64,000 bases of DNA from Aphrophora alni (taxonomy: Eukaryota > Arthropoda > Insecta > Hemiptera > Aphrophoridae): contig OY740773.1 in the NCBI GenBank assembly GCA_963513935.1, positions 104,207,291-104,271,290 on the forward strand. The letters are read 5' to 3'. Positions 52,785 to 64,000 of the stretch are shown here, one piece after another (the stretch's first letter is position 1; every line of letters starts with the position of its first letter). The notes under the pieces were generated by a model that did no database searches, was not told the DNA's origin, and saw nothing but the letters and a program-made list of their open reading frames with translations. The position numbers and the translations under genes were made by a program.

Positions 52785-53045
52785 AATCCACTGAGTACAG
52801 GTTTGGCAACCCGAGAGAACCTAGATGGATCTACACTTTTTTTCACATATTTTGGTTAGGTCCCTATTTTTAATCTTTGCTGTCAGGTCTCTCTTGATCA
52901 ACTCTTGTTCATTTCCAACTCTGACACTATTAGAGTATTCGAGGGATAGGGGTATTTATGTTATATTTTTTGTTCTTTTTTTTAATAAGGTGATGTTCAC
53001 TGAGAGATTTTTTGCCTTTGAACAAAAAGGAAAAAATATGATTGA
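52785..53045 (+). repeat. SINE-like family F2, full-length copy
   Basis: gagtacaggtttggcaaccc, ctagatggatctacac, ttttggttaggtccc, ctcttgatcaactcttgttc, agagtattcgaggg and ggtgatgttcactgagagat followed by an A-rich end. Confidence 0.65.
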
Positions 53046-53734
53046 TTGAGTTTACTAGCTCAACAATGATGCTTCCACGAAAGCTTTGGACCAAATGGTT
53101 CACCCGATTTATTGAACCATCTGTGTTGTGTGGTGGATTCCCATTAACACATAGAGTGTGGCTAGGTCACCGGCGCCATATTTCTTGCCAAGCGCTGGTG
53201 GTGTGTATGGCACCGGCGGGGCAATACACTTCATTCTGTTACCAGCCCAACTGTGCCTCCGCAATTCCGGGGTAGGTATGATTGGCGACATAGCCGCAGT
53301 CAATGTGTTAAACACTTGGTGATATTCCTGTTGCACAGGTTCAAACTTTGTAAGTCATAAAACCCACTGTACTTTTCTTTATTCAGTCATTCGAATGGTA
53401 TCTTTGATTATTTATGGCATTGCCGTAGTAAACCCTTTTCCTCGTTTCATTTAGTTTATAATTAATCTGACCCTTTAAGGATTTGCTTATGTTATTGATT
53501 TTACATTGTACTCAATCGATTAACTATCTCCATGGTATGATGTGAAGCTCAGATATTAGAGGCAGTGCTGTCATGTAACGGCCCACTTCTGGTAACTTCA
53601 TGGACAGCATACCATATTACACGCTTTGTCTCCTCCCACACTAGCACATTCTGAATGTGAGCCCACAAAATTACTGCTGTTTAACCTATCGTTTGCTTTA
53701 GTACTATTTCTTAGATATAAATTGAATGCTTATA

Positions 53735-54060
53735 GTGAGGTAAGGGTTTCGCAATTTAAGGTACTTAACTGAATCTACACCTTCCATCACCATGGGTTAA
53801 ATCCTTATCTTTCATCTATCCTATCTGGTTTATCTTGATTAACTCTCTTGCTTGTACTTTCTTACAGTGAGTATGGGTGTGACAAACACAATATACTCAA
53901 GCTGGATATACAATTTTCTTTGTCTAGCTTTGGTTAGATCTATCTCTTTTGTCTTTCTTATCTGGTATCTCTTTCCTAATTAATCCCCTCAGGCGCTTAC
54001 TTATAGTCTATACAGCTGTAGCAATCCTGGAGTACCCTAGCTGGAACTACAACTTTCTTC
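53735..54060 (+). repeat. SINE-like family F2, two tandem partial copies
   Basis: Two heads in a row (from about 53735 and 53870), each with the ctacacctt/gatatacaat and ggtta(g/a)atc(c/t) blocks. A hairpin-motif repeat is inserted at 54066. Confidence 0.55.
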
Positions 54061-54065
54061 ATCAA

Positions 54066-54300
54066 GATAGAATAAAATTCGAACACAAGATCTCACAAAA
54101 ATTATGTTTACTTAATCAAACGTGTTTCAACGATATAGTTGCCATCCTCGGTGATCTAAACTGTAACAAAATTAAGTTTAGTTATTGTAGCTCATGTATT
54201 ACTGAAGATAGCAACTTTGTAGTTGAACGTGTTTGATGAGTGTGTTTGAGTTTTATTCTATCTAATATTATCTCACAAGCCAAACTCAATATTTATTTAT
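54066..54300. repeat. foldback of the hairpin-motif repeat (copy 3)
   Basis: The left arm (tagaataaaattcgaacac, tcaaacgtgtttcaacgata) is mirrored by a right arm (gttgaacgtgtttgatg, gttttattctatctaatatt, then the inverse of attgagcttgcc-). + motif: CTGAAGA then a stem and GAAC (two bases lost); - motif: CCGAGGA and GAAAC. It splits the SINE-like run. Confidence 0.7.
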
Positions 54301-54720
54301 TTCTTCATCTAGTCTTGGGTTAGAATCTTCTCTTTCATATTTATTACCTGGTATCCCTTTATAAATTCTTCCACTCAGGAGCTTACTTTTAGTAAGTACA
54401 GGTGTGCCAATCCCAAGGTTTCCTAGGTGTATCTACACTTTTCTTCGTCTAATTTGGGATAGATATTCTCTTTTATTGGTCCTATCAAGTCTTTTTTGAC
54501 TAACTTTGTTTCTCAGGGGCTCTCTTTTAGTGGGTACGGATATGGGAGTCTCGAGGTATCGTAGCAACATCTACACCTTTCTTTATCTAGTATTGCGGTA
54601 GATCCTCTTTTAACCAACTCTTGTTCTCTTCTGACCTGACCCGAGTGTTAGTTAGAATATTAGTGCTCTTAGATCTGTATTTAATTCTCTCTTTTTTTTT
54701 AAAGACGATGTCCAGATAGT
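54300..54720 (+). repeat. SINE-like family F2, tandem partial copies
   Basis: At least three heads (about 54305, 54390, 54525), each with tagtcttgggttagaat-, gtgtatctacact- or catctacacctttcttt-type blocks. Confidence 0.55.
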
Positions 54721-55219
54721 ATTCTTCATTATACATTGGAATCATAACGAATATAAGAGCCAAATTTCCAGTGTGTAGATTCAGTCATTGAAGAGAAACT
54801 CTGGCAACAGACACTGACTTCTTGATAAAACTGAACGAGAACTTATGTAAACTGTAAATAAATGTGTTTCTGTTCAAATTAGAATCCAAAATATCGTCCG
54901 TAACTTTTTAAGTATGATAACAGTATAATATGAAGTCAGATACAGAATAAATTCACGGTACGTAGGAAGTGTCCTAATTTAGGTTGCAAACTGAATGGGA
55001 ATATCTTGTTTTGGAGAATGTGTTGTGGAAAGTGAGTTGGAGATAATACAGTTACTACGCTAGAGGTAGGATTGCAATGAAAGAGCTGATGTCTGCTTAG
55101 AATTATTTATAAACATCGAGACACCCGTGTTGTTTGTAGGTTTATTTGTTTTTGAATAGTTAAAAAATGAAAATAATATTGAAAAACATTTATACTACCT
55201 GTATTTTAACATTGTGTTT

Positions 55220-56290
55220 CTGTTTAGGTTTTGCAGTGGTTCTTGGTTTCATATAGGTGTGTGGGAATTCTAAGGATACCTAACTGGATCTACAGCTGCC
55301 TTAATTTAATTTGGGCTAGATACCTCTCTTTTATCTTTCCTATTACATCTCTCTCAAATATCTCTTCCCCTGAGGTGTTCCACTAGTACAGGTGTAACAA
55401 ATGTAAGATAACCTAGCTGGATCTACACCTTTCTTCACATAGTTTTGGGTTGGATCCCTCTTTTCTTTTTCTCTTTTTCACCTTTCTTATCCGGTCTCTC
55501 TTGACAAATTCTTCTCCTCAGAGGTGCTCTTAAAGTAAGTTCGAGTGTGGCAATCCCGAGGTTATCTAGTTGAATCTACACATTTCTTCATATTTTTTTC
55601 CCTTGGGGACAAATTACTGTAGATCTGATTGGCCTCCGGCACTTCGCCTATGAGTCTATTGTTCTCCCCTAATTTGTACACTCACCCCAGTGCCTCTAAC
55701 AAGCTTCAGGATTTTGTGCAGGGTTTTCTTATCAAAATGTATGTCTGGTTGTTTTGGTCGAAAGATTCTCCTTCTTTTGGGCTTCAGGACTTCACATCAA
55801 TCAAAATGTGTACTGTGGTCTCAGGTACAAGACCCCAAAGACGACAGTTAGGTGAGACTTGTAGTTGTCCCATCTTATTTAAGCCATCTTGTAGTTGGCT
55901 CCGGATATGGCCATGTCCGGTAATCATGGCAACAATCTGTCTCACTTCGTGTCATACTGAATCACATTTCTTCATCTAGTCTTGGGTTAGATCCCTCTCT
56001 TTTGTCTTTCTTATCTGGTCTCTCTTAACTATTTTTTTTTTTCATTTTGAAGCTCCCTCAAAGTGATTACGGGTGTGGAAATCCTTTGGTTACCTAAATA
56101 GATTTACACCTTTCTTCATCTTGTCTTGGGTTAAATCCCTCGCCTTCAACTTTCCTATCAGGAACTCTCTTGACCAACTCTTGCTCTCTTCCGATACTGA
56201 TGCTCTTCAAGTTCTTTGGGTCTCTATTTTATACTCTTCTTTTTAAGGTGTGATGACCGCTAAATTTCTTTAAAACAAAAAAATAAAAAT
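55220..56290 (+). repeat. SINE-like family F2, tandem cluster
   Basis: Heads near 55245, 55385, 55535 and 56055, with cttgggttagatccctctct at 55980-55999 and a full tail with gtgtgatgaccgctaaattt near 56250. The order head, pyrimidine-rich middle, tail is kept in the last copy. A 116-codon frame (55629-55979) overlaps an unassigned, less repetitive stretch. Confidence 0.6.
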
Positions 56291-56724
56291 CTAAATGTTT
56301 ATTCCAAAGTTTTCTAATGTGTTGGCTGATGTTGTTCAGAACATCTGTCAATATTTACCCCCTCCTCCACACACCAATGCAGTGCACAACAGTATTAAGT
56401 CACAATATACAAATTACTAGTACTATAAATGCATCAGATGTCGCCAACCAATGTAACTAACTTTAAATTCACTCAGATCTTTGTCATTTATTTAACACAC
56501 TTTTTATAGGTCTGATTTAAACTATAAAACCCACTGTGTTACTGCAAATAAAAGGAGACATTATTGTAAATTGAGAAACAGATTTAGTCCTACTCGTAAA
56601 AACTGACTGTAGACAAATCAAAAGAACATAATGAAAATACAAGCTTTGCTGATGTCTGCAGAGAGTTGTGATTTAAAGATGTGTAATTGTGATTATTTAC
56701 TGATTACCTACTTTAACCAAGTCG

Positions 56725-57410
56725 ATGGGCATCATAATGGTACTTACCCGGCCCTGTCATACAATGTAATACAAGCAGATCCTCTAATGTAATGCCAAAA
56801 CGTTAGTCTCTTGAGCTTTGTAGGAAATGTTAAATTATATTGGTTGATCGAGGGGTCTTATTTAGTATTTGTTTCACAGGTTTATAAACCTCACAATTTT
56901 GTGTGTCAGACTTTTTTGACATCGACTGAGCCCTAACGTAGACGTAGAAGGACTTCACTCGCTTCGGTTGTGTCAGTATCTTGGTTTTGGCGGGCATCAA
57001 AGCTATACATATAAGAAGGCACCTCCAATCTACATTAGTTTCAGTGACTCGGTTGTGCCGGATTTCACATTTTCCTGCGAGATCAGGGTTCAAAATTATA
57101 TCTTTGATAAAAACTTTGCTCTTTCTCATCGTAGAGAAGTGGAATTGAAATTTGTAATCTGGAATTGTAAGTCTGCAAATTGTTGTATGATTTAGTGTGT
57201 AGTAAGTTGAATAGTGTAAGAAATATGAACAAAAAAAACGTGGTCGCAATTTTGACATTTTCAATTTCATTTTATTATTTTCAATTATGATCACACAATA
57301 GTTTTCTATATTCATTTCATGTTCCTATGTTTATATATATATGGCCACTTTTGTGCTTAGGTACAGGCTACAACGATATTGACGACATCGCGAGATTGAC
57401 CTGAAGATTT
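56725..57410 (+). repeat. dispersed repeat family F4, copy 5
   Basis: ggtacttacccggccctgtc, atacaagcagatcctct, cattttcctgcgagatcagg, agaaatatgaacaaaaaaaa and ccacttttgtgcttaggtac follow the order of the 51860 copy with strong divergence in the middle. Confidence 0.55.
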
Positions 57411-58028
57411 TACACCTACCAATTTTCTCTTTGATGTTTTCACCTTCCATCACAACACAACAAAGCATGTTTTTTGAAATGCACATATAACTACGAAACG
57501 TACAATATTAAAACTCATTGCAAGCGTGACCTCAGTGTTTCCCTCACTACACTAACCAACCCAGAGATGACGGCGCATCTCAAGAACAGAGGTCAGGCTA
57601 AATCTTACAAATTCGATTGTTACGTGTAATTATTATCGAAAATTTAATGTAGAAATTCTTGGTGTAAAATCTCAAAATACTTCACCCAACAAACTGATGT
57701 TTAACAGATCTAGAATTCACAACTTTGTTTCACTTCAAGGTTAAGTGAGAAATACATTTCCACTTGAACCAGGAGCTTTTCCAACTTTGCTAAAAAGGAA
57801 TTTGATTCTTATATATATATCGTTTGACGGAGTTGAACCCATTGAGTTTTCTTCATAATTTTTTAAACATGTATCACATTATGTTGTGTTCAAAGAATTG
57901 TTTTTTCTTATCCAGTATATGAAGTCTAGACTAACATTGGTAATCGTCAAAAAGTACATCTGTTTTAATTATAGATGTTCATGATTTATGGCTTCAGGAA
58001 ACAAAAAAAGTTAATTTCAGCATCTGTC

Positions 58029-58244
58029 GAAATCATATCAAATATGTATAGTTTTATGATACAAGAAGCCGAGAATGAAGGAGCTATTAATTTAATGAAA
58101 GTGTAAAACCACGTAGTACAAGCAAATGGTGTTTCCGTTAGTGCAATAAATCGAATTCTAAAGGAAGAAAAGATTGGTAGGTCTATGAAGTTTAAACACC
58201 TAATAAAAAAGGAGGATGAAAATAATAACGAGAAGGATTGTTAA
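58029..58244 (+). pseudogene. mariner-like transposase N-terminus remnant
   Basis: EIISNMYSFMIQEAENEGAI, then a stop, NHVVQANGVSVSAINRILKE and KIGRSMKFK: the N-terminal helix-turn-helix region (N-x-x-x-F...E-A-E...A-x-A-x-GVS-x-x-x-x-x-RI-K-E) of the same kind of arthropod DDE transposase as the remnant at 37080. The rest is missing; the upstream edge joins a fragment of family F4 (ttatggcttcaggaaac). Confidence 0.55.
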
Positions 58245-58299
58245 TGAATTTCACATAACAGAAGCTGAACAGCCCACTTTAAAGTCCTTAACTTTTTAA

Positions 58300-58590
58300 A
58301 TGAAAAAAAAAATATTTAAAGGAAGTATGTGGACCTATACCAATTAAAATTCGAACCTAGTACTAAAAAGTTTCAAAAACTAAACTTTTTGAAAATTTAC
58401 CGCTATTTTAAAATTTATATAATGATTTTTTTGTTAGCAAGTTTGTCTAATTGTTTGTAAATCTGAACCTAAATACCACATTAAACTAAATTGAAAACTA
58501 TTAATTTTTTTAAAAAAAGGCAGCAATTTTGAAATTTATATAACCATTTATCTGTAGAAAGTTTATCCAATTGTTTGTAAAAAAACAAAG
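58300..58590. repeat. imperfect tandem segment
   Basis: attttaaaatttatataatg ... agtttgtctaattgtttgta and gaaatttatataaccattta ... agtttatccaattgtttgta are about 120 bases apart, twice. Confidence 0.6.
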
Positions 58591-59089
58591 ACGACAAACA
58601 GATGATAAGAGTTACATGACAAAAGTTAACAGCAGAATGGAGCTGAGTCAATGTCTTTATCAGCAGTAGTAGTTATAATATCACTTCTCCCAGCTACAAC
58701 TTCCCCTAACCCACATTATGAAAGTCCATGCCTTACACTTTACTGTACAGTTCAATGCCTTACGAATCCAATGCAATTCATGTATCAATTAACTCATTAC
58801 TTGATATTTATTTAATTACACATTCTGTTATTAATATTCTCTACAAACATTAGCAATGGATTTTACAATAATTACCTCTCGGCAATTAGAGCTTTCAATT
58901 AGGATTAAATTGTAAACCACAAATTGTTGGTTTATTGTGTCTATACTGTATGAATACAAGATAACAAATATTGGGGATGGATTAAGTTACATGCACATAT
59001 TACATTAATAAATGTCGGCGAAATTAGTTTATTAATAAAACAATGGTTTCTTAATAATGAAATGAGCAAACTTTCTCACTTACTCGCCG

Positions 59090-59340
59090 TAAAACCAAAT
59101 AAAAACTAACCTAACCTAACCGTCACCAATGATGTCAGTTTGGTAGTTGTCAATCTAAAAATGAAAATGTATCTTGGACTCAGTTTTTGAATTTTGTTTT
59201 TTAATTTAATTAAAATAAGGGGGGTAAACTTCCTTCGCTTGTGCCATAGGCCACATCCTGAGCGTAAATTTTATTTAATTAAAATTAATGATAAAATTGG
59301 GGTAAAACCCAATTTAATTAATTGGGGTCGAAACACATAA
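59090..59340 (+). repeat. dispersed repeat family F3, copy 4
   Basis: ttggtagttgtcaatctaaa, aaaataagggg, cttcgcttgtgccataggcc and gagcgtaaattttatttaat match the 12955 copy. acctaacctaacc just upstream (59107-59120) is another telomere-like scrap. Confidence 0.5.
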
Positions 59341-60251
59341 TTTTTTAAGTTACCTGTGAAATAACTTAGTTAAATGGCTGATAAACGCGTAAAAGTTTTC
59401 AATACAACTTGTAGAGAATTTAATTCTTGAATTGAAGTAGAAGGACAAATTTTTGAAAATTTATTATATCATTTGGTGAATTAATTTACCAACCACTTAA
59501 ATATCAGCTGATAGATTTTTAGTTTCATTAGAACTTTTGTCATTTTTCAGTACACTTGATATGTTTTGTTTGAAATAAAAAACAATATTTTTAGTTAAAT
59601 TTGATTTTTTTTTACTTTATCTTAAACCAATTAGTTCAGAATTAAATTCCCTACAAGTTTTGTTCAAAACTTTTACACGCTTATCTAACAAAGTTGTTTC
59701 ATTGTGAATTTAAAAAATATGTTTTTCACCCCCAATTAATTGTGTTTTACCTCAGTTTTCTCATAAACTACTGGAGAAACAGGTTTGAAACCTACTATTT
59801 AGAGTTTTTCAGGTCAAATTAGATAAAAAACCCTAAATTTCCTCCTTAATTTGCGTCCCAGGGATTTCAGCAAGACTGAGTTTTACCGAAGGATTGGAAA
59901 TCAGGATGAAATCTTTCGCTAGCCGTAACTAGCTACCAAAGCGTTTTAGGACATATGTTTGTGTGAAGTTTTTTTCTTTCTTTTGGCCGGTAAAACTTTT
60001 TGAATCACCCTGTATATTTCCCTGTCTAAAATAGGCGTAAATAAAGGTGTGTAACAATCGTGTGTAGCCAATAACGCACTTGTTTGAAGACACCCGCTGT
60101 TGCGCAAAGTACTATTATTTGCGGTTATTCACATCGGTTTGAGTTATTATTCATTTGATTTAAATTTTAACGAAATCGGTAGAGCTGTTTTTGAGAAATT
60201 AAGTATTTTGTAACACTCTTACGTTTTATTTGGGTTCTTAGTGGGTATATA

Positions 60252-60876
60252 CAGGGTGTTCGAAAAATGTGGGCCAATAATTTACGTAGTGATTCCTTGT
60301 GTCAAAACAAACATAAAATCACAAATTATCAATACATTAATTATATTTTATTTTCAAACATGTACAAAATGAACACTTTTTAAAGAAACACAACTTTTGA
60401 GATTTTATGATATTTGTTACAGTTTTAATATTGTTTAAATGGAGAAAACTGTAAGATAGCAAGGAAGAAATTAATTTCTCTGTTATTCTTCGTCCAAAAT
60501 AAGCTTAAAAAGATATCGTTGGAATCTCCATAAAACTTACTACATTTTATGTATCTTGCAATTTTTTTGTAAAATTAACGGTTTTCGTGAAATTTACCGT
60601 CAACTATTTAAAATAGCCGCCATTTTGAAACGGTTAAAGATTTTTTTATTCATATTTTGCACAAAGATAGCGGCCAATAAGATGAATATTTGTGCAGAAT
60701 CTCAACGCTGTAACTCAAACCGTTAAGGAGTTATGAATAATTTTGTAAAAAACACATACAGACAGACAGACGTTAAATGAATCGAGATAGGACATATGTC
60801 TATAAAAACGTTTTTGCTTATTTTGACACAAAGAATCACTACGTAAATTATTGCCCCACATTTTTCGAGCACCCTG
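60252..60876. mobile_element. MITE with ACAGGGTGT-type ends
   Basis: Ends CAGGGTGTTCGAAAAATGTG and the complement of CAGGGTGCTCGAAAAATGTG, flanked by TA (60250-60251, 60877-60878). About 55-bp arms (through aatttacgtagtgattc). The interior has tttgaaacggtta and a gacagacagac run. No coding sequence. Confidence 0.85.
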
Positions 60877-61549
60877 TATATTTTGATAAAAATCTTGAGA
60901 ACCACCATGCACTGAACCCCTAAATGTTTAGTCATCATAAAATTTTTAAAAGTCCAGAATATGCTCAAAGTATGCGCACGTACCAAGTTTGATTAAAATC
61001 CATCCACACGTTGAAGCTGTAAAGTTCATTGCACTAACGGCAGACAGCGTCATTCAAAAAAACCACTTCTTGAACTCAAAAGGGCTTAAATTCCGAACAT
61101 ATTTCCTTTCTGTTTTTGACCTATTAGTAAAATATAAATTCAACAAAAATATAAAATCCACCAACAGACTATTACCCTATTGATGGAAGACTTGAAATAC
61201 TGACACAACTTATTGTCACTGTCAGTATCAGTGATTTATAAACACATTTCCTGATAAAGAAGTGCTGCCAAGAAATGTCTTTGTTTTATGAAGGCACAAT
61301 TCATCTAAATGGGAAATCATCAATCTCCGTTTAAAAGATAGAAAGATATTTTTGATATAATATTACTCTCTACCTTTCATCGAATATCATTCATTTATTT
61401 ATTTCACAATACTGTTATACCTCCCTCCCCCCACCATTAAAGTTATTGTAACTAGTTATTACAAATTAAATATTTGAATTTTGTTTATTTCGTCGATAGT
61501 AGTTTGGCTGAAATGAAAGATACCGCCCGTTCTTGGAGTAGAGTACTCT

Positions 61550-61720
61550 CAGGGGCTCTCTATAGTGAGTACGAGTGGGGCAATCCCAAGCTACCTAGCT
61601 GGATCTACACCTTCTTTATGTAGTCTTGTGTGTTAGATAACTCTCTTTTATCTTTATTATCAAAGTTTTCTTGACCAATTGTTGTTCTTTTCCGATACCT
61701 CTTCATTTTTTTAGAGAGAT
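61550..61720 (+). repeat. SINE-like family F2, copy
   Basis: tatagtgagtacgagtgggg, caatcccaagctacctagct and ggatctacaccttctttatg, then tcttgaccaattgttgttct; the tail is lost at the MITE to its right. Confidence 0.65.
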
Positions 61721-61748
61721 TTTGTATCCAAGCTACAGGATTAATATA

Positions 61749-62524
61749 CCAAGTGTCCTAAAAGTCCCACCACCTTTTATTTTTTTATTAATGGAAATAG
61801 ACAGATTTGCTTTGAGGAAAGTTTAGATAACCAAAGAAGGAGTTTTTTGAAGTATCAAAATTTTCAACCCTTACCCCCAAAATGGGGTAGTTTGGGGGTA
61901 AGTCAAAATTTTTAAATAGCAACCCCCTATTGAATGATACCTCATTTTAAAGGTCTTTTAAATAAGAATAATAGCGTAAACTAGAGGTCTCTAAGTTCAT
62001 CCTATCCAACATAGCGACCAATCGAATTGTGAATGTTAACCTACAAACTCCGGTTGTTTTTATTACATAACAAACTTCTCTATGTTGGTAAAATGATGGT
62101 AAGAGCCTTACCTTGTTTTTTTTTGGCTCAGATTAAGTTCTCTAAATGGCTACCATTTACTTCTTGCCAGAAATAGATTCTGGACTCAAAAGCATGTTGT
62201 ACATTTCGTAACATTTCCGGTGTAATTATTAATGTAAAATCACAATTCGATTGGTCGCTATATTGGGTAGGATGAACTTAGAGACCTCTAGTTTGCACCA
62301 TTATTCTTATTTTTAAAAGACCTTTAAAATGAGGTATCACTCAATAGGGGTTGCGATTTAAAATTCTTGACTTACCCCCAAACTACCCCATTTTGGGGGT
62401 AAGGGTTGAAAATTTTGATACTTCAAAAAACTCCTCCTTTGGTTATCTAAACTATCCCCAAAGCAAATCTGTCTATTTCTAATTATAAAAAGATAATAGG
62501 GGGGGGGACTTTTAGGACACTTGG
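61749..62524 (-). mobile_element. mariner-like element with about 300-bp inverted arms
   Basis: Ends CCAAGTGTCCTAAAAGTCCC and its complement, flanked by TA (61747-61748, 62525-62526). The arms are near-perfect over about 300 bases (for example cttacccccaaaatgggg, tttaaaggtcttttaaa, cgaccaatcgaattgtga). Between them is a transposase C-terminus on the minus strand. Confidence 0.9.
62128..62265 (-). pseudogene. mariner-like transposase C-terminus
   Basis: Minus-strand TLIITPEMLRNVQHAFESRI then EVNGSHLENLI and a stop. The ITPEMLRNV...R...EV-x-G-x-H-(F/L)-E-x-L ending is typical of arthropod mariner-like transposases that start with a DUF4817 domain (compare 9273). The frame is open upstream into the inverted arm, so only the last 40-45 residues remain. 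Confidence 0.65.
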
Positions 62525-62569
62525 TATATTATTTTACTTACTCAGTTTTGTGACTTACTGTACTTGTAA

Positions 62570-62625
62570 CGTTATATGTTACGCGTTTCGAAACGTACGT
62601 TCCATCTTCAGATTTCGCTCGTAAG
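62570..62625 (-). repeat. CTGANGA hairpin motif, well-formed copy
   Basis: On the minus strand: CTGAAGA, T, GGAACG-TA-CGTTTC stem, GAAACGCG, TAACAT. The stem is complete with one G-T pair. It lies about 130 bases 3' of the possible Penelope-type coding tail. Confidence 0.7.
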
Positions 62626-62751
62626 AGGTCGTTTTAACAAAGAAACACAAACATCACAAAATGTTTACATAAAAACGACGAGATCGTGATGCGTGCGCAC
62701 CGCGAGATTCAAGGTCCGGGGGTTGTGTATCTTAGTTTGTTATCTTGTATT

Positions 62752-62865
62752 TTCAACAGAGTCTCGTACAAAGAATTCGATTGGAAGTTGAGTTTGTTCA
62801 TTTAATAGATCTTTAACATTCTCTTTGGATGCTTTATATATTTCATAATGAGTAAGCCACATGAA
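62752..62865 (-). pseudogene. possible Penelope-like element ORF tail
   Basis: A minus-strand frame MWLTHYEIYKASKENVKDLL then NEQTQLP and FFVRDSVENT. The T-x-(Y)E-IYK-x-x-K...LLN-(D/E)-QT pattern resembles what I remember of the C-terminal end of Penelope-like polyproteins. No GIY-YIG or RT motif was found upstream, so this is tentative. Confidence 0.35.
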
Positions 62866-64000
62866 GGGTTAACTCACTGTGACAGTTGTACCCATGTAGA
62901 GTACGACGTCATGGACGTCTTGTTAGTCTGGGGGACGTGGGAAGCAGATATAGATGGTTGAGAAGGAAGGTGGGGGGAGAGGCTGTAATGTTGAAGGAAG
63001 TTTACGAAAATATTTATCACAAAAATTATGAAATAGAAAGAGGTCAAACTGGGTGATATTAGACTAATTAAGAGATAATTTAAAAAACGTGGCTAGCAAG
63101 ACGATATGCTGTGTTGTGATACCTTGGCTAACCTCTGATATCATCGTAAGGGGAGAGAGAGGTGTGTTTTTTACTAGGATATCCCCTCAACCTTCCACTG
63201 TGCATCTTACGAAAAGAACGTAATTGCACATTTTTCACATCTCACGGAAAAACGAAAAGTCTTAGTACAGAATATAAGATAAGCTTTTTATAATACAGTT
63301 GCAGGTATTAATTAGACATGTATAGTGACAATAATATAATATATATAAAAAAAACGATATAAATAATACATCTTTATTGACGCAGTACTAAATGGGTTAT
63401 CTTTAGTAAGTTTAAAAAAGTGGATAATGAAAAACAACGTAGATCGCTCAAAGTGAGGTGAAGTGTAATGGAGGCTAGGAGCGGACTGAATGTGTCGCTC
63501 TACTGCTCTAGATACTGGACACTCGGGATATGCGACAGAAGGGGGAGTCCATTACGGGGGAGGGGCATGTCTACAAACAGCTTAACGGAGAGAATAAGGA
63601 TGAGCTGCCTGTGACACAGCTCAGCTCAGTTGTTGCACGGCTATAGTTGACGGAGGATGCTCCTAACTTTTGCTCGAGTTTTACTTTTCTGTGTGTTTAA
63701 AGCTTTCTGCTTTGCGTTAATTTTACTGTTTTAAAATTAAATGAAAATAATTGTTTCAATAAAAAAGAACAATTTGCATATTATAACAAGTATGATCAAT
63801 AAACTAATCCTTTATTATTATATTGTGAAACAGTTAAAATACAGTAATATCTATAACTTTTCGTTTTAAAATTAATACATTACATCAAGGTATAGCAGCG
63901 CCTAAACAAGTGTGTTGTCAAAAACTGCAAATTATTAATTGTGGATCGCCTGTACTCATGAGTCGTCACTACATCGAAAATGAAAACCTAATGTATAACA
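62866..64000. other. window end, unassigned
   Basis: Several GC-richer patches (62880-63000, 63450-63660) with no open frame over 60 codons and no recognised repeat. Confidence 0.4.

Noticed and set aside
56830..57315. 161-codon minus frame
   Set aside because: Lies entirely in dispersed repeat family F4, is not kept in the other copies and has no domain.
60715..60986. Two overlapping minus frames at the end of the 60-kb MITE
   Set aside because: They cross the MITE terminus and represent non-coding repeat DNA.

Overview
This window is nuclear DNA of an arthropod, most likely an insect. It is AT-rich, has long introns with GT-AG splice sites, carries a short CCTAA (TTAGG-type) telomere-like tract, and is packed with decayed insect-type transposons. 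I cannot name the species. A hemipteran-like, repeat-rich genome would fit, but that is inference.

The only host gene I can support is on the + strand. It is the 3' two-thirds of the WASH complex subunit strumpellin (WASHC5), in 15 exons between 1448 and 39547. The exons join in phase into about 830 residues and match the family from roughly residue 340 of about 1160 to the C-terminus. The promoter and N-terminal exons lie upstream of the window. The product is a core scaffold of the WASH complex, which activates Arp2/3 on endosomes. About 2.5 kb of coding sequence is spread over 38 kb, and the introns are filled with mobile-element remains. From 39.6 to 64 kb I found no host exon.

The transposon layer, left to right: a gypsy-like element with gag, protease and possible env remains (5.5-7.3 kb); an ACAGGGTGT MITE (8.0-8.5 kb); non-LTR pieces including an intact-looking RNase H domain (15.2-17 kb) and an RT scrap (17.7 kb); a group of five pogo/Tigger-type elements with TA duplications (18.7, 20.3, 26.9, 30.2 and 33.0 kb), one of which encodes a C-terminus with a PCNA-binding-like motif; a LINE tail (29.7 kb); a three-deep nest in which a piggyBac-like element sits inside a foldback element that sits inside a mariner-like transposase (37.1-39.3 kb); R1/Jockey-like RT remains (40.3-41.2 and 49.1-49.7 kb); a 193-bp triplication (48 kb); a run of SINE-like repeats (53.7-56.3 kb); a second mariner-like transposase N-terminus (58 kb); two further MITEs (60.3 and 61.7 kb); and a possible Penelope-type tail (62.8 kb).

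The most unusual recurring signal is a small hairpin of the order CTGANGA, one base, stem-loop, GAAAC. It recurs at a dozen or so places in unrelated-looking repeats, often as inverted pairs inside long perfect foldbacks. It has the order of a hammerhead ribozyme core and may mark Penelope-like or retrozyme-like elements, but whether it is catalytic cannot be judged here.
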